Below, piece after piece: positions 51,760-63,725 of a stretch of DNA of 64,000 bases. The position numbers and the translations under genes were made by a program. Source of the stretch: Tubiluchus corallicola (lineage: Eukaryota > Priapulida > Priapulimorpha > Priapulimorphida > Tubiluchidae); assembly GCA_030141605.1 (NCBI GenBank), contig JAQGDQ010000038.1:372001-436000 (forward strand). The letters run 5' to 3'. The notes below the pieces were generated by a model that was not told the DNA's origin, did not search any database, and was given only the letters and a program-made list of their open reading frames with translations. Within the stretch, counting starts at the first letter, position 1; every line of letters begins with the position of its first letter.

Positions 51760-53095
51760 TCAACATTGCAATATTGGGAATGCGGTAGCTAAGTGTTCTA
51801 TGGCGTCTGCAACTTAAACAGATTGAAAGTTTCTGGTTCAAATCTAGACTGCGCTACCAACATTTTCATATTTCCTGTCATTTATGTTTTGTATGAAAAT
51901 TGCATTATTTGTAGGCTTGTAATATCGTTTATAATAATTTTGACGTCAATATTATAATAATTAATATATCATCTACGAAAATTTTAGGTTCAAAAATAAA
52001 ATAAAAAATAAAAAATAAATCTAATTTGTTAAAAACACTAGTGTGAGCGATCTGATATTCGAAATGACGAATTCGGTTGGCTAGTTAAAACTAATTACAA
52101 GGGAAGAATTTTGGATTGCCTTGACCACTAAGAAAGTTGTGGTCTGAGAAACCTGCAATGTAAACAGTAGGTCTCTGGTTCAAATCCACACTGCATTCCA
52201 ACTTATCCTGTCTTTCAAGTTTTGTGTTAAAATTTAGTTAATTGTGGAATTTCAGGATCATCAATAATAATATTGACATTAAGATCATATTAATTATTTT
52301 ATCACCCATGTACATGTCAGGTTCAAATTAATCTGAACAAAAAACAAATCTAATTAATGAGAATCACTCTTCTGTGAGCAGCATAAAACCTGAAATGCTG
52401 AATTTCGTTTGAAGTGAAAAGTAACTATAAAGGATGAACTTTGTGACTGCCTTGACCACTAGGAATGCGGCGGCCTGATGATCTATATATTATAAGCTTC
52501 TCTAAGGCGTCTGCTATGCAAGGAAAGCAAAAGGTCCCTGATTCAAATCAATGTTGCAAAAATGAATTGAAATGAGAAATGAATCAAATTAGTTAAAATC
52601 ACTGTAGTGTGAGTGATCTAACATTAGAATTGTTGCATTTGGTTGGTTAGATATAAGGAATGAACTTGAACCGTTGAAATGTGGTCGTCTAGTGGTCGAC
52701 GTGTGCGCAATGTAACCACCAGGTTCCTGTTTCAAATCCAGACTGCTTTTCAACATTTCTTGTCTTTAAAGTTTAGTATCAAACTGTAATTATTAATTGT
52801 GGACTTGTAACATCATTAATAATATTCTTGACATCAAGATTATCATAATATTTATTAATCTTCTACATAAATTTCAGTCTCAAAATTAACTGAAATAAAT
52901 ACAAATCTAATTAATTAGATGTACTCAACTGTGAGTGATTTTTAACATGCTGAATCTGGATGACTTGCTAAAAATAGTTCTAAGAGGTGAACTTTGAATT
53001 AGCTTGATCACTAGTAATGCAGCAGTTGGGTGCTGAGATGTCTGTTATTAAGCAGAAGGTCCTTGGATCAAATCCAGTCGGCAACACCAATTTTG
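51760..53095 (+). repeat. tandem array of tRNA-derived SINE-like units
   Basis: Five diverged head-to-tail units carry B-box-like words near 51835 (GGTTCAAATCTAGAC), 52177 (GGTTCAAATCCACAC), 52540 (GATTCAAATCAATG), 52729 (TTTCAAATCCAGAC) and 53065 (GATCAAATCCAGTC). Spacings are about 344, 363, 189 and 336, so the period is about 345 with one shortened unit. A-box-like words (GTCTAGTGGTCGA near 52688, GGTAGCTAAGTG near 51784) precede some of them. Each unit continues with a shared body containing TAATATTATTGACAT-type text, AAATCTAATTAATTA and CACT..GTGAG(C/T)GAT. None folds as a clean tRNA. Confidence 0.7.
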
Positions 53096-53199
53096 AAAAA
53101 CAGTTAAAACGCAGCCTGGGATTCTGTCTTTAGAGTTTGTTATCAAACTTTAATCATTAATTAATTGCGGGTTTGGCACAATCGTAGATATATCTATTG

Positions 53200-55384
53200 T
53201 GTAATTTAGCCGGATTGAATTAAATTTGTTAGTTTGATAGAAGCGAGACAGACGGCGCCACTATAGAAAAAGCCATTAATTTTACTCATTTAGCGGTTTG
53301 CTGAACTCTGGCTAAAGTGTAATTTATTTTTATTTTTCACTATATTGTAGTGTAAACTGTATAGTGCCACTAATTTCATCAAGAAAAAAATATGTTTAGT
53401 TGATGATGAAAATCCCGTATTTTATTTGTTTTTACCGCTGCTGCTCGTTGAGGCACTTGGATTTAATGTCTGCGTATATATACGTCATGCGAGTTCAGTA
53501 AATGTAACGCACGGTAATTCCCTTGGTATAACGAAGTATATGTCTAGACCAAAGTCAGTCATTCAGCAAAAATTTAAACATGCCAATTATTCGATCATGT
53601 ACACAATTTTACGCGTTGGTCTTTCTGTACAAATACATTAACAATATTAGTGTACCTAGGGCTGGCTCCACAACTAGACAGTTGCCTAGGACGACAAATT
53701 CTGGAAGTAATTTTTTAGTTTTTAAGTTTAGCATAAGTAACGGGGTATAGTTGCTTAAGTGCACAACATTTTAATTAAACGAAAGGAACTATTTACAATA
53801 TTTTCTAGTAAAAATGTATGATTCATCGGCATTAATGCATAGCTTCCCTCAGCAAAACACTTTCTACTTTTGCTTTACTTGGCTTATTAAGATTATTATA
53901 TCATTTCATGCAGGTATAACTGATGGATAACCAAGCTGTTTTCCACAGTTTATATTGTATGCATAATGCAGCAGAGAAAATAACGGCTTCTTTCCTTAAT
54001 AAAAAAGTTTGTTGCAAAAGCATTTATCTAAATATAGCAGATAAACCTTTGAGAATCGAAAACTTTCAGAATAAAAGGTAAAATGTTTAATTTAGTTCAA
54101 TTTTTGAATTGGGGTTAGTTGGAGGAACGGGGAATGAAAAACCCCCAAAAATGACCGTTTTTTGCAAATTTTACATCTGTTATTTCTAGGGAATGGGAAT
54201 GCACTGTAGGCGGTGCTTATAATGACTGGATAGCCCATTCAACGATGGGTATTATAGGGGACATTTAGAATTCTTGGGAGAACCATGGCTTCCCACAATT
54301 GAACCACCTGATTTTTTATGAAATTTTGACTGAACATTGTGTAGAAAAATCATTCTAGCGGCACTTGGTGGGGTCTTTGAAGGAGATTTATAATTATTTA
54401 GTGAGATGAATAACGTGTTACACAATGAGGTGGGTAACCTTTTAGGATGCCTTCGCCAGCAGAAATGGCCACGAGTTAATTGAAAGTTTCATCTTGAAAG
54501 ATTGTTCAACCCATTGTACCATGCCTATAGATAACTTTTGCTCATTTGCTCATCTGTGGGCATTGCATTAGGTAAATCTGATAATATCTAGCAGCTTATT
54601 ATAAGTGCAAGGAGGGTATATGAGCACTGCATATATGATGTTCACGCATTTTTGTTTATTTAAGTGCATTTATAAGCAAAATGTTTTGCGGGGAGCTTGA
54701 CTAATAATAAATAATTTGGTATGCTTTGCATACCATGATAATAGTAATCGCTACTGAATCACATAACTCTAGCATAGCGAGCCCTGCACTTGATTCCACT
54801 GGATAAAATTCAAAACTACAATACCTTCATTTAAATGAGTTAAACCCCCTGCTGTTTTTCAGAGTTGGTTAGTGTTTTCAGCAAGACACATCTTTTTGAA
54901 TGAGAATGTGGAAATATTGCAAAATTACAGTAACGTGTTTATTTAAATACAGAAATTTATTTGGAATTTGATTTTGCCAACATTTTGCTAAATAGATTTT
55001 TGTATTGATTCTTTTAAATTTTTAAGTCTTTTCTTGTGACGTTAAAACATGTATAATTGCATGAATTAGGTTTTTTATCCTTTCTATTTTTTTAATTAAT
55101 TACATCTTTTTAAATGTTTTTCTTTTTATAATGTAAAGTGCAAAAAAGTAAAATGTTTTATGTATTGGTAGTGTTATATAAATGCTGTGTATAATAATAA
55201 TAATAGTAATTTGCATTTCAGTATTGTAAGTTTACAGCTTTGATCAGTCTTTCTAGAGGGCAAACACTAAATCACAGTAAATGTATAACATGTATTAAGA
55301 TGCTGGTGACTTATAAGTTCCTTAATTGTTCGTGATCTCATGTATCCGAAGGGAATCTTTAACATTGCATTTTTTGTTTTCCAG
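53200..55384. other. non-coding flank upstream of the PAGR1-like gene
   Basis: No exon is supported. A CCAG acceptor ending at 55384 shows that the PAGR1 start exon follows an intron, so an unseen leader exon probably lies in this stretch. A short palindrome GGTATGCTTTGCATACC occurs near 54719. Confidence 0.4.
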
Positions 55385-55394
55385 TGGTTTATAT

Positions 55395-55422
55395 ATGCAC
55401 AGTTAGTTGCATGATAAATTGA
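55395..55422 (+). promoter_or_regulatory. two minimal uORFs ahead of the PAGR1 start
   Basis: In the leader part of the first coding exon, ATG-CAC-AGT-TAG (from 55395) and ATG-ATA-AAT-TGA (from 55411) each encode three residues and stop before the main ATG at 55426, the second only three bases ahead of it. They could damp translation if the transcript starts upstream. Confidence 0.5.
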
Positions 55423-55425
55423 AAA

Positions 55426-58400
55426 ATGGGAGGAGGAGATGACGAATTAAACAATGCTAATAGCAAAGATGATACAGTTGCTGTAGTTGCCAAAGAAACT
55501 AAAACGTTAGAAGATGATGACTGGTGCATTGAATGTAGCGATGAAGAAATAGGTGATGTGGATCCACTTTATGGAAACTTCTGGCACCCAGATCCAAAGG
55601 ACATCATTGAACTTTTGCAAAGGATGACAGAGAATCCTGTGCTAGAGCTGGAATGGAAATGCCCACCGAGGTAAAGTGAAGTACTAGGACAATTAGCTGC
55701 ATATTTTACTTCTTATTCCTAAATACGAGAGATGCACAAGGCTACATACAGTGTTGGGTCAGTTACTTTAAAAGGCATTATAGTAAAAGGCGCTCATACT
55801 GTAATAACTTTAACTTTTAGAAAAAGTAGTTGCAACTACAATTACACCATGAAAGTAGTACCAGAGCCACTACTTTCGTTTTGCGATGACTTCAAGCATC
55901 GTTGATGTAAAACACTGCATACTGCAAAACTACACTTCAAGATATAGGTGATACGTTAAAAGGGTCTGTTAACAGTGGTAATCAAATTAATTGTATTAAG
56001 GTTCTAAGTATTTTATTTATGATTTAAACAGTCACTTACTAGTCATTCACACATTGTCAACATAATATTAAATTATTCATTACAATATTATTCATATGAC
56101 ACTATCTTATGCCATGCGATAAATTTTTGGGTGCCAAAGTTGCTGTCAATAAATAACAACTGTTAATTTTTGGGTGGAATATGTTTTTATATGTGCAAAT
56201 AACAGTGTCCATCAAGCCACGTGACTCATTAAAGTTTTGCTTTGCTATGCCCGAGATCATTACTATTTACATGTACAGAGTCATACAGCTGGCTAAACGT
56301 ATAGAAATTTGCAGCTGCTATGAAAACAACTCTCTACGCAGAACTGCAAGAATGAAATGTAGTGCTATAGTACCGTGACAGTGCTACTTAAAAAAGTAGT
56401 GAAATTACAATTTACCTCTATTCATTTTTAAAGTAGTGGGCGTTACTACAGCATCGCTAATTTAACTAATGGCACTGGCACTACAGTCTTCGCGCTACCA
56501 CCCAAGACTGACTGCATAAACACAAAACGAAAATACTGCTTTGTTACATGTAGTTGGTTACTGTATTAGCAAACTGCAAAATTAAATGGATGATAATGAA
56601 TGTGTATAAATGATGTCTTGTTCATCATTATAATTTTTTATATGTACAACTTGACGTTTTGCAAACTGGCATTCAGCATACAGTGGCCTTCTTTATGTAG
56701 ATGGTTTTGGATGTTAGTAGATAGTTGTAGTAATTCCAAAATGTAGCTAAACATCAATGGTTAGCCTTTGAGATAAGACACCAAATCAGCAACTAGGTGT
56801 TCTAGCTATGCTTTCACATATAAAGTGTCTGAATGGGAGGATCTCCTTGCAATATGATTAACGAAACTGCTCAAAGGCAGATTTCGTGGTGGATGCCTGT
56901 CCATCTACTAGAGAAGCATGGTACTGCTTAATATTCATAACCGAGCGAGCTATGCTTTGACCATTCAATTATTGCCTTTGCCCCAAGAACATTTTGCTTA
57001 AAAAATTTTAAACAGGGCAGAGCCCTATGTACGTAGTTAAACCTTTTCTGTGCGCTTAGCCTTGTTTAAGCAAGATGTATCTGCATTAATGATTAAGTAT
57101 GCTCAGAATCATTAATAAGAAAGTTTTAGGAAAATGACAAAAATATAGGATGGTTTAAACAAATACTAACATTTCTCAAGCAAAATAAAACTAGAGAAAA
57201 GAAAAGGTTGAATTATTACTGATGTGCTTTATGCAACATTATTATAATGCGACAACTTGCCAAATAAGGAGTTTTTTTTAAATATTATAGTAGTTTATAT
57301 GTTTTCACTTTATTAATCCTCTTGCAGAAGACCTCCAACACCCGATGAGCCGGAACCAGAACATATGGAAACCCATGTAAAGGAAGATGATAAGTAAGTA
57401 CTCTTGCTACCTTCTAATCATTTTCTAGAAAACATACATAGACAGTGGTGACTTACCAACAGTTTACCACTCTATTTGAAACAGCCAATAGAGCAACATA
57501 AAAAACTGGATAAAGGGGCAAACCACATAAATGTGGCTTTTGCTACTGTGATCTCTTAGGCAGTATTTTTAGACATAGACATGGATATTGGTTATTCCAT
57601 GGTTAGGTTATTCCATACCTGTGAGTAATATGAGGATTGTACAGTTTTATATATTATACAGTTCTGTCCAGTTAAAGTACGTTACATTAAAAATACAGTT
57701 TCATACAGTAGTAACACACTATTAGATTTTACTGATATTGGCATCTTATTTCATTAAATAGACCAGAGAGAGACATTTGCGATAGAGCATGAGCCACATG
57801 TGAAAAATACAGTTATATACTGAAATCTTGTTGCATTATATTGCTGACATTTATTTGTTTCATTAAACAGACCAGAAGAGCCAACCGAATTTGATTTTGA
57901 TGAATTTGACGATGATGCCGATGATGCTCCTATCACTCCTCGGAGAACGCCAGGTAACTATGTGAATGTATTAGGTGTAAAAAAAATAAAATTTGCATGC
58001 AAAAACTTTTCCCCATGGTGAAACAAGTTTTTAATGCTAGTTGTCATGTTGTTTGTAAATAATTTTTTTAGATAAGCATCTAAGTAGTTTGTTTTTTAAA
58101 AATTGTACATTAAGTAGCTAAGTCTCTTCTTTGCTTAAAAGGTTAGATTTGTTGTCCAAACTGGCAAATAAGTACGAAGAAACTATTCGTTCAGTACCAG
58201 CATAAACTTCTGTAACTGAGCAATTAGGGATAGCAAGACAACTTTCTGGACATTAAATTTTTTGCATTTAATAATTGTTCTTCCAGTAGAATAGTGTGGT
58301 TTTCAAGTTTAAAAAAAAGATGAAATGGCTCATAAAAGTTAAAATGTTCTCCGTATTAAAGCCTACTCCTGTTTGTGCACTTTTATGTTATCTCTTAGTT

Positions 58401-59737
58401 GTTTTGTGCTTGTGTCTTGGGTTCTGAAAATCAAAATCTTATTAAAAGTCATACACAAAGAAATTTCTAGCAATTTGTGATTGTAATTACCTTTATTTTG
58501 TCTAGGTGGAGCACGATTAAAAAGCACTCAAAAGAGAGTTGCTAGTTTGAGCAGAGTTTTGGGTGACATTGCTCGATTCAAAAGGATAGACGAACAACAA
58601 ATGCAGAGCAAAATGGCTGAGTCTCAGGAAAAAGAACAGCTGCTACCGGGAAAAAATGAAGTGACTGTAACATCAAGTGAGCACAAAAAAGTTATGAGTG
58701 TTTCTGATGTGCCGTCGGTGAGTAAAGAACTTCCTCAAAATGCAAGAGTTTCCACTGAATCACATCACTTGCCAAGTGAACATTGTACTCCTGATCGCGT
58801 AATGGAACACAGTTCTTCTCGAGAAGGTGACAATATGGAGATCATAAACCAACTCCCATTTGTTGGGCATTCTAGTCCTCGACAATATAGTGCTCATAGT
58901 CTGCGCCATTCTGGCTCTCAAAGTCCCCGGCAATCTCCCAGACAATATCCAGATAATCATCCTATGGATCGTTCAATTGGACACAGTCCTCGGCAGTCTG
59001 GTGGATACAGTCCACGTCACTCGGGACCTCCTCAAAGTCCACGTCAGTTAGGGCTTCAGAGTCCCCATAGTCCCCGTCTTCCGGGACACCAAAGTCCTCG
59101 ACAATCATCTAATCAAAGTGTTCAATCTGTGGATCACAATGCTCACATTTATATGGAACATTCAGGCCACAAACTTGGCAATCAAAGTCTAAGGCAAACC
59201 GGAAGTCACAGTCCTCGTACAGAGCTTGGAAGTTCGCGCCAGTGTATTGCGCATAGTCCGCGTACGTCTGGGCAAAGTCCTCGACAGATGCTTGAATTTC
59301 CCATGAGACAGTATGGTGGACATTCCCGTTTGCAAATGGGTTTGCCGGGTGAGATGCATCAAGCTACTACACACAGTCCGAAAGGCGGACAAAACATTTA
59401 TGGCACTTCTGTGCATTTGCCTAGCAGTCAACTACAGCAGGGACACAGTCCTGGCAGAAACCAAAGTCCTGGTTCAATGAGTCCACGGCAGACAGGTTTA
59501 AGTCCTAGTCACAGTAGTTCTATGAGCCCTCGTGGTAGTCCCCGACTTGGCAGATCTCAAAGTCCTCGCCAGATTCCAACAGGCAGTAGTAATGTCACTA
59601 ATCCGCAGACCGGGTTGCCTGCTGAATCTTTAGCTAGTGAGAGGATAAGATATGAGATGATTGAAATGCATAAACGTCAAACTGGAGCACTGCAGCAGCG
59701 TCCGCCTCCTCCTGATAATGATCCTTATGCTTTCTAA
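55426..59737 (+). CDS. PAGR1: PAGR1/PA1 homologue with long SPR-repeat C-terminal tail
   Basis: PA1 is a nuclear partner of PTIP in the MLL3/MLL4 (KMT2C/D) H3K4 methyltransferase complexes. Exons 55426-55670, 57328-57393, 57871-57953 and 58506-59737 join in phases 2,2,1 to give 541 residues. Conserved PA1 blocks appear in order: DDWCIECSDEEIG (31-43), a W..P..I..L segment (53-64), LELEWKCPPRRPPTP (73-87), PTEFDFDEF (108-116), TPRRTPGGARL (127-137) and the helix RVASLSRVLGDIARFKRIDE (about 141-160). Mammalian PA1 is about 254 residues and stops soon after this helix. Here about 380 more residues follow, with 20 Ser-Pro pairs, 15 of them SPR (about 253-490), rich in Gln, His and Gly, ending MIEMHKRQTGALQQRPPPPD. 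The repeat exon is open and in frame throughout. Two tiny uORFs precede the ATG. Confidence 0.85.
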
Positions 59738-61188
59738 AACAGCTGCTTGTGTTTTGCTTATTAATCTTTCTAAATGCCGTGCAAATGATCGGCTAGAGAT
59801 TATTATCCCCTGTGACAAATGCAGTCTGTCTTGTTGTAACAATTATCATGAGAAATTTACTTGCTTTTCTCAAATGACATAAACTTATGAGCTGCTCTGC
59901 TAGTATGATATCACTTGAGTTACTCATAAGAAAAATTAAACTAAGTAAAGTTGTAAATTAATAAGTGTAAAAAGTAAACATGTAAAAAGTTTAAAAAATA
60001 TATTAATAATACACTAGTTTCTTTGAATTCAATCAGAGTTTTAGTAGGTGGTAATAGCAGTGTTGTTAAAGTCATAGTACATTATGTGTAATGTGGTTGC
60101 ATTTATCATCAAAGAGAATGAAACACGAAAATCTGGCACCCTCTTATAAATGCTAAATTTTAGTAGCAAAAATAGTTGTTGCATTTTTGCATATAATTTA
60201 TGTAGTGCTTAACATTGAAGCGAGTGAATTTTTGAAAATTACCTATAAAATATTATGAGTACTTCATGCACAATTTATGCAGTATTATAGATAAGTCATT
60301 TGTGTGTGATCGCATAAGGTTTTTGTGATAATTTTTATGCTATGGGTAATTAAAGAGCTGCTGCTATTCCTTAGTATTATGCTGTTTGCATGTGATTGTG
60401 ATTGATTGCTTTTTGGCATGTTATAGTGACAAAACTATTAAGCTTAGTTATTCCTTTATTGCATTGTAAATCTGTACTGGGAAATTTGATGCATTACATA
60501 TACATCCGTGAAATAATTGGCATCTTTCCATACGTTAATGTATGACTACTCAACACAAAGTTTGTATTTCTTCTTGATGGATTTACTATCTTGTCATTTT
60601 GATGAATTTGCAGTTTTCCAAAGTGCCCCGACATGCATGGCCCAACATTTATTGGTTTTTGCATAAAATGTACAAAGCATTCACCTGAAAAGTTAATCAA
60701 GACTTTTAATCGTTGCTGTCCTGTTTCTTTGTATTTGTCATTCACAGCTGTATAGCTGGTTTGATGCACTTAATTTTATAATGTTTACACTAATTATTTA
60801 ACTTAATCCTGTGAACGATAACTGTGTCCACTGATTACAAAGTGTCATGCTTTGCTATAGGCTAACTTTCGGGTCTTGGATTTAGATCCTAAGAGCCTTA
60901 CCAGTCCTTTACCCTCGATCAACACTAGAGAAAGGTGGAAGACCATTTTAAATGAGGTTAGATGTTTTAGTAATACGAAGATGATGATGAATGTTTAAAA
61001 TTTTATAATCCACAGTTCTTTTTAGGACGTAACTGATATTGCTAAATACCGTAGTGAATGAAAAAATGCATAAACTGAAAAATTTTCAAATAATTTTAGA
61101 CAAAATAGGAGCTTTAGAAAATTGAAAGTTTACTATTACATGTATACCCTTTAAAAACCTTGACCTTCTAGATTTCATTGTCTCGGAA
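59738..61188. other. 3' flank of the PAGR1-like gene
   Basis: AT-rich sequence with no supported gene. I see no unambiguous AATAAA close to the stop; AATATATTAATAATA-type sequence near 59997-60010 is the densest AT block. It probably holds the 3' UTR. Confidence 0.4.
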
Positions 61189-61275
61189 TTAGGGAGGGTA
61201 GATCATGTACTTATCCACAAAATTGATCAGGAAGAGGCCGATGAAGATGGCAAGGACCGGCCGACAGGTAGTAGC
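61189..61275 (-). CDS. possible terminal exon of an unknown membrane protein
   Basis: On the minus strand a TGTTGCAG acceptor is followed by 29 codons ending in TAA. They translate to ATTCRPVLAIFIGLFLINFV then DKYMIYPP, a single hydrophobic segment with a short charged/aromatic tail. The block is clearly GC-richer and richer in third-position G/C than its flanks, which is why I list it. No upstream exon was recognised between here and the window end, and the acceptor lacks a strong pyrimidine tract. It could be a fragment of a transposed sequence instead. Confidence 0.28.
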   Translation of the reverse strand, partial: ATTCRPVLAIFIGLFLINFVDKYMIYPP

Positions 61276-61520
61276 CTGCAACAGCCGTACCGTTGGCAAT
61301 GACACATAGATCCTACTTTATGTTGTCCTTGCATACAGCTCAAGGAAAATTAAAACACCCTCACTTAATTTGATAAACAATCTTCAGGTGATACATACTT
61401 ATGTCTGATACAATAAAGTTTGTACTTATCAGTTTATGAAATGTCAGGGTGGAAGCTGCTGTCGAATTTAAATATCCAGTCTTTTCATGTCGGTAAAATT
61501 ACTCTTTACTGTTTCCTGGG

Positions 61521-61590
61521 TTCGGTGGCCGATTGGTCTAGACTACAGATTGCACACACGATTGGCCTTGGGTTCGGAACCAGCGCAGAA
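61521..61590 (+). repeat. tRNA-like sequence / SINE head
   Basis: A-box-like TGGCCGATTGGTCTAG and B-box-like GGGTTCGGAACC lie about 36 bases apart, as in a tRNA gene, and an AATAAATAAATT tail follows. The acceptor ends do not pair well and there is no clear anticodon arm, so this is more likely a tRNA-derived repeat. Confidence 0.5.
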
Positions 61591-62739
61591 CGATAATAAA
61601 TAAATTTCGTCTTTGTCTTTCAATCTTCAATAGTTGTTGAAAAGGAAGCATCCTTAGATATTCTTGAATCATAGAAGTGCAAGGAAAATTACTGAAGGCA
61701 TGTTTGGAACTATTAAAGTACATTATGACAGCACATTATGATAAAAACTTACGGCAGTCTAAAAAATATACACCTTTGTCAGAGGCCTCCTAGGCTTCAG
61801 CCTGTCTAGTCTATAAGTAAATTCGGCCCTGCAAATTTTGAATAGTCCCAAGTACGCTGTACTTTAGTTCCGAAGCATTAAATTTATTTGCATAATCTAG
61901 TATGCCCACGCGTACACTTATCCGCCGATCATTCTATGATTCTATCCTTTTAGCATGCTTACAATGCTTATCGTTTCAAAAGTAAAAGTTCTCGCGTCAT
62001 GCACATAAAAGATGGAAATGAAGCCATAATAAGATTACCGTGGGGATAACATATCAGTTAGTGCTTTTCTGAACCTTTATGGGTGTCTTTTGTTGCCCTA
62101 GACGTCTACTTGCCTGGATAATGTTTCTTTGATTAGCTGTCTGCTTTACCAATGTGATTATCAGGTACACCTGATGGTCTCAATTCACTGGTCGTGTTGT
62201 GTGTGGGATTCCTGACAAATGCTGCTGCAGAAATTATCTTCGTGTTGTTTTCTTGGAAATCAGAGATAGAGACTCAACTTGTAACACAATAAGGATTCAT
62301 TACGCAATATATATAATACTCATCTCGGTTTCCGTGTAGTCATATAAGAATAGTTATCACACTAGCCAGCATGTAAAGATTGTTGTATTGCATTTCGCCG
62401 TTGATTGTACTAGCATTTTTGTCTTCCTCATAACTCCTTTTTCCAATAAGTGTCCATTGTGTCGCCTTGTTTGCACTTGTAAGCCCTGATAACCCGGTTT
62501 GCGAATTGTCAATTTTAGTAGAAGTGTACAATTTAATACAGAAAACGAACGAGGACATATCGTCTTCAGATGTGAAATTTTGTACACACTTTTGTATATT
62601 TTAAATTATAGAATAAAACTTTCGACTTGGATCTATTTTTGCGCCAACGAAATCTACAAATAGTTCGTTTGTGTTTGACGAACAGCAATATTTTAAAACG
62701 TAGTTCCTCAGTTCATAATTAATAATTCCTAAATTTGTA

Positions 62740-63235
62740 AATTCCTAGATGTACTAGGATTACATTTTATAACAGCTACGTCAAACCTAAACTCGAGTAT
62801 TGTTCCAGCATATGGGGTAATTGCTCTCAAGCACTGTTCTCCAAAGCATTTCAGATCCAAATTTCAAAAACGGGCATTATGTTTGATCGTTAAAACTACT
62901 GAAACTCCAATTAATCAGTTGTTGTCGGATTCAAAACGGCTTTCTTTGAAAAACAGAGTCACTTATCATCAAGCAGTTTTGGTTTATAAATCTTTAAATG
63001 AATTAACTCCAGTTTACTTGAAAGAAAAGTTTACCTTTGTATCCGACATTAGTACCAGATCAACTAAATCTGCGCAGCAAAATAAACTGTATCTCCGGCG
63101 ACCCAAATAAGAAATGTATAAAAATTTAATAAGTCTATTCGGGGGTTCAAATCTGGAATGCATTGCCTGCCCATATTACTAGCCGTGAAAATGAACATTC
63201 CTTTAGAAAGGCATTGTTAAATTATTTGAGAAACA
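62740..63235 (+). mobile_element. decayed LINE (CR1/L2-like) C-terminal fragment
   Basis: Translation with frame changes reads YNSYVKPKLEYCSSIWGNCS near 62770, then from 62883 an open 76-codon stretch with LLSDSKRLSLKNRVTYHQAV, LVYKSLNELTPVYLKEKFTF and KSAQQNKLYLRRPK, then WNALPAHIT-like and FRKALLNYL text near 63155-63220. This order (post-RT helices, LVYKSLNGLAPEYL-type motif, WN.LP, terminal FK..L) is that of animal CR1/L2-type non-LTR retrotransposons. Frameshifts and stops show it is dead. Confidence 0.7.
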
Positions 63236-63515
63236 AAATGTAATTTTGTAGTATATTTTGTATAAACCTTTTTCGTCTTTAATAGTTCTTAATTTATTAT
63301 CCTTAAGCTCAAGTTTTTATATAATACGTTCAGGCTACTTTATTTATGTATTATTTTAATTACAGCATTTTTATTATTTTCCTTTATCTTTTATTTGTAG
63401 GCTCATATGATTTTGATTTACTTACCTTATTATATCGTACAGTACACATATTCTCTGTGGACCACTTAGGATATAACCGATATACGGTTAAAATGTTATC
63501 CACCTTAGAAAGGTT

Positions 63516-63619
63516 TTATTATTATCATTATTATTGTAGTAGTAGTAGTAGTAGTGGTAGTGGTGGTGGTGGTGGTGGTAGTGGTAGTGGTAGTGGTAGT
63601 GGTAGTGGTAGTGGTAGTG

Positions 63620-63660
<41 letters not shown>

Positions 63661-63725
63661 TGTTGTTGTTGTTGTCGTTGTTGTCGTTGTTGTTGTTGTT
63701 ATTATATTATTATTCTTATTATTAA
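63516..63725. repeat. compound trinucleotide microsatellite (ATT/AGT/GGT/TTG)
   Basis: Blocks of ATT, then TAG/GGT variants, then long AGT, then TTG with single TCG interruptions, then ATT again. The changes are one-step variants of neighbouring units. The Ser/Gly and Cys-rich ORF running through it is an artefact. Confidence 0.95.

Noticed and set aside
61521-61590. Functional tRNA gene
   Set aside because: A and B boxes are present, but the acceptor and anticodon stems do not pair; treated as a tRNA-derived repeat.
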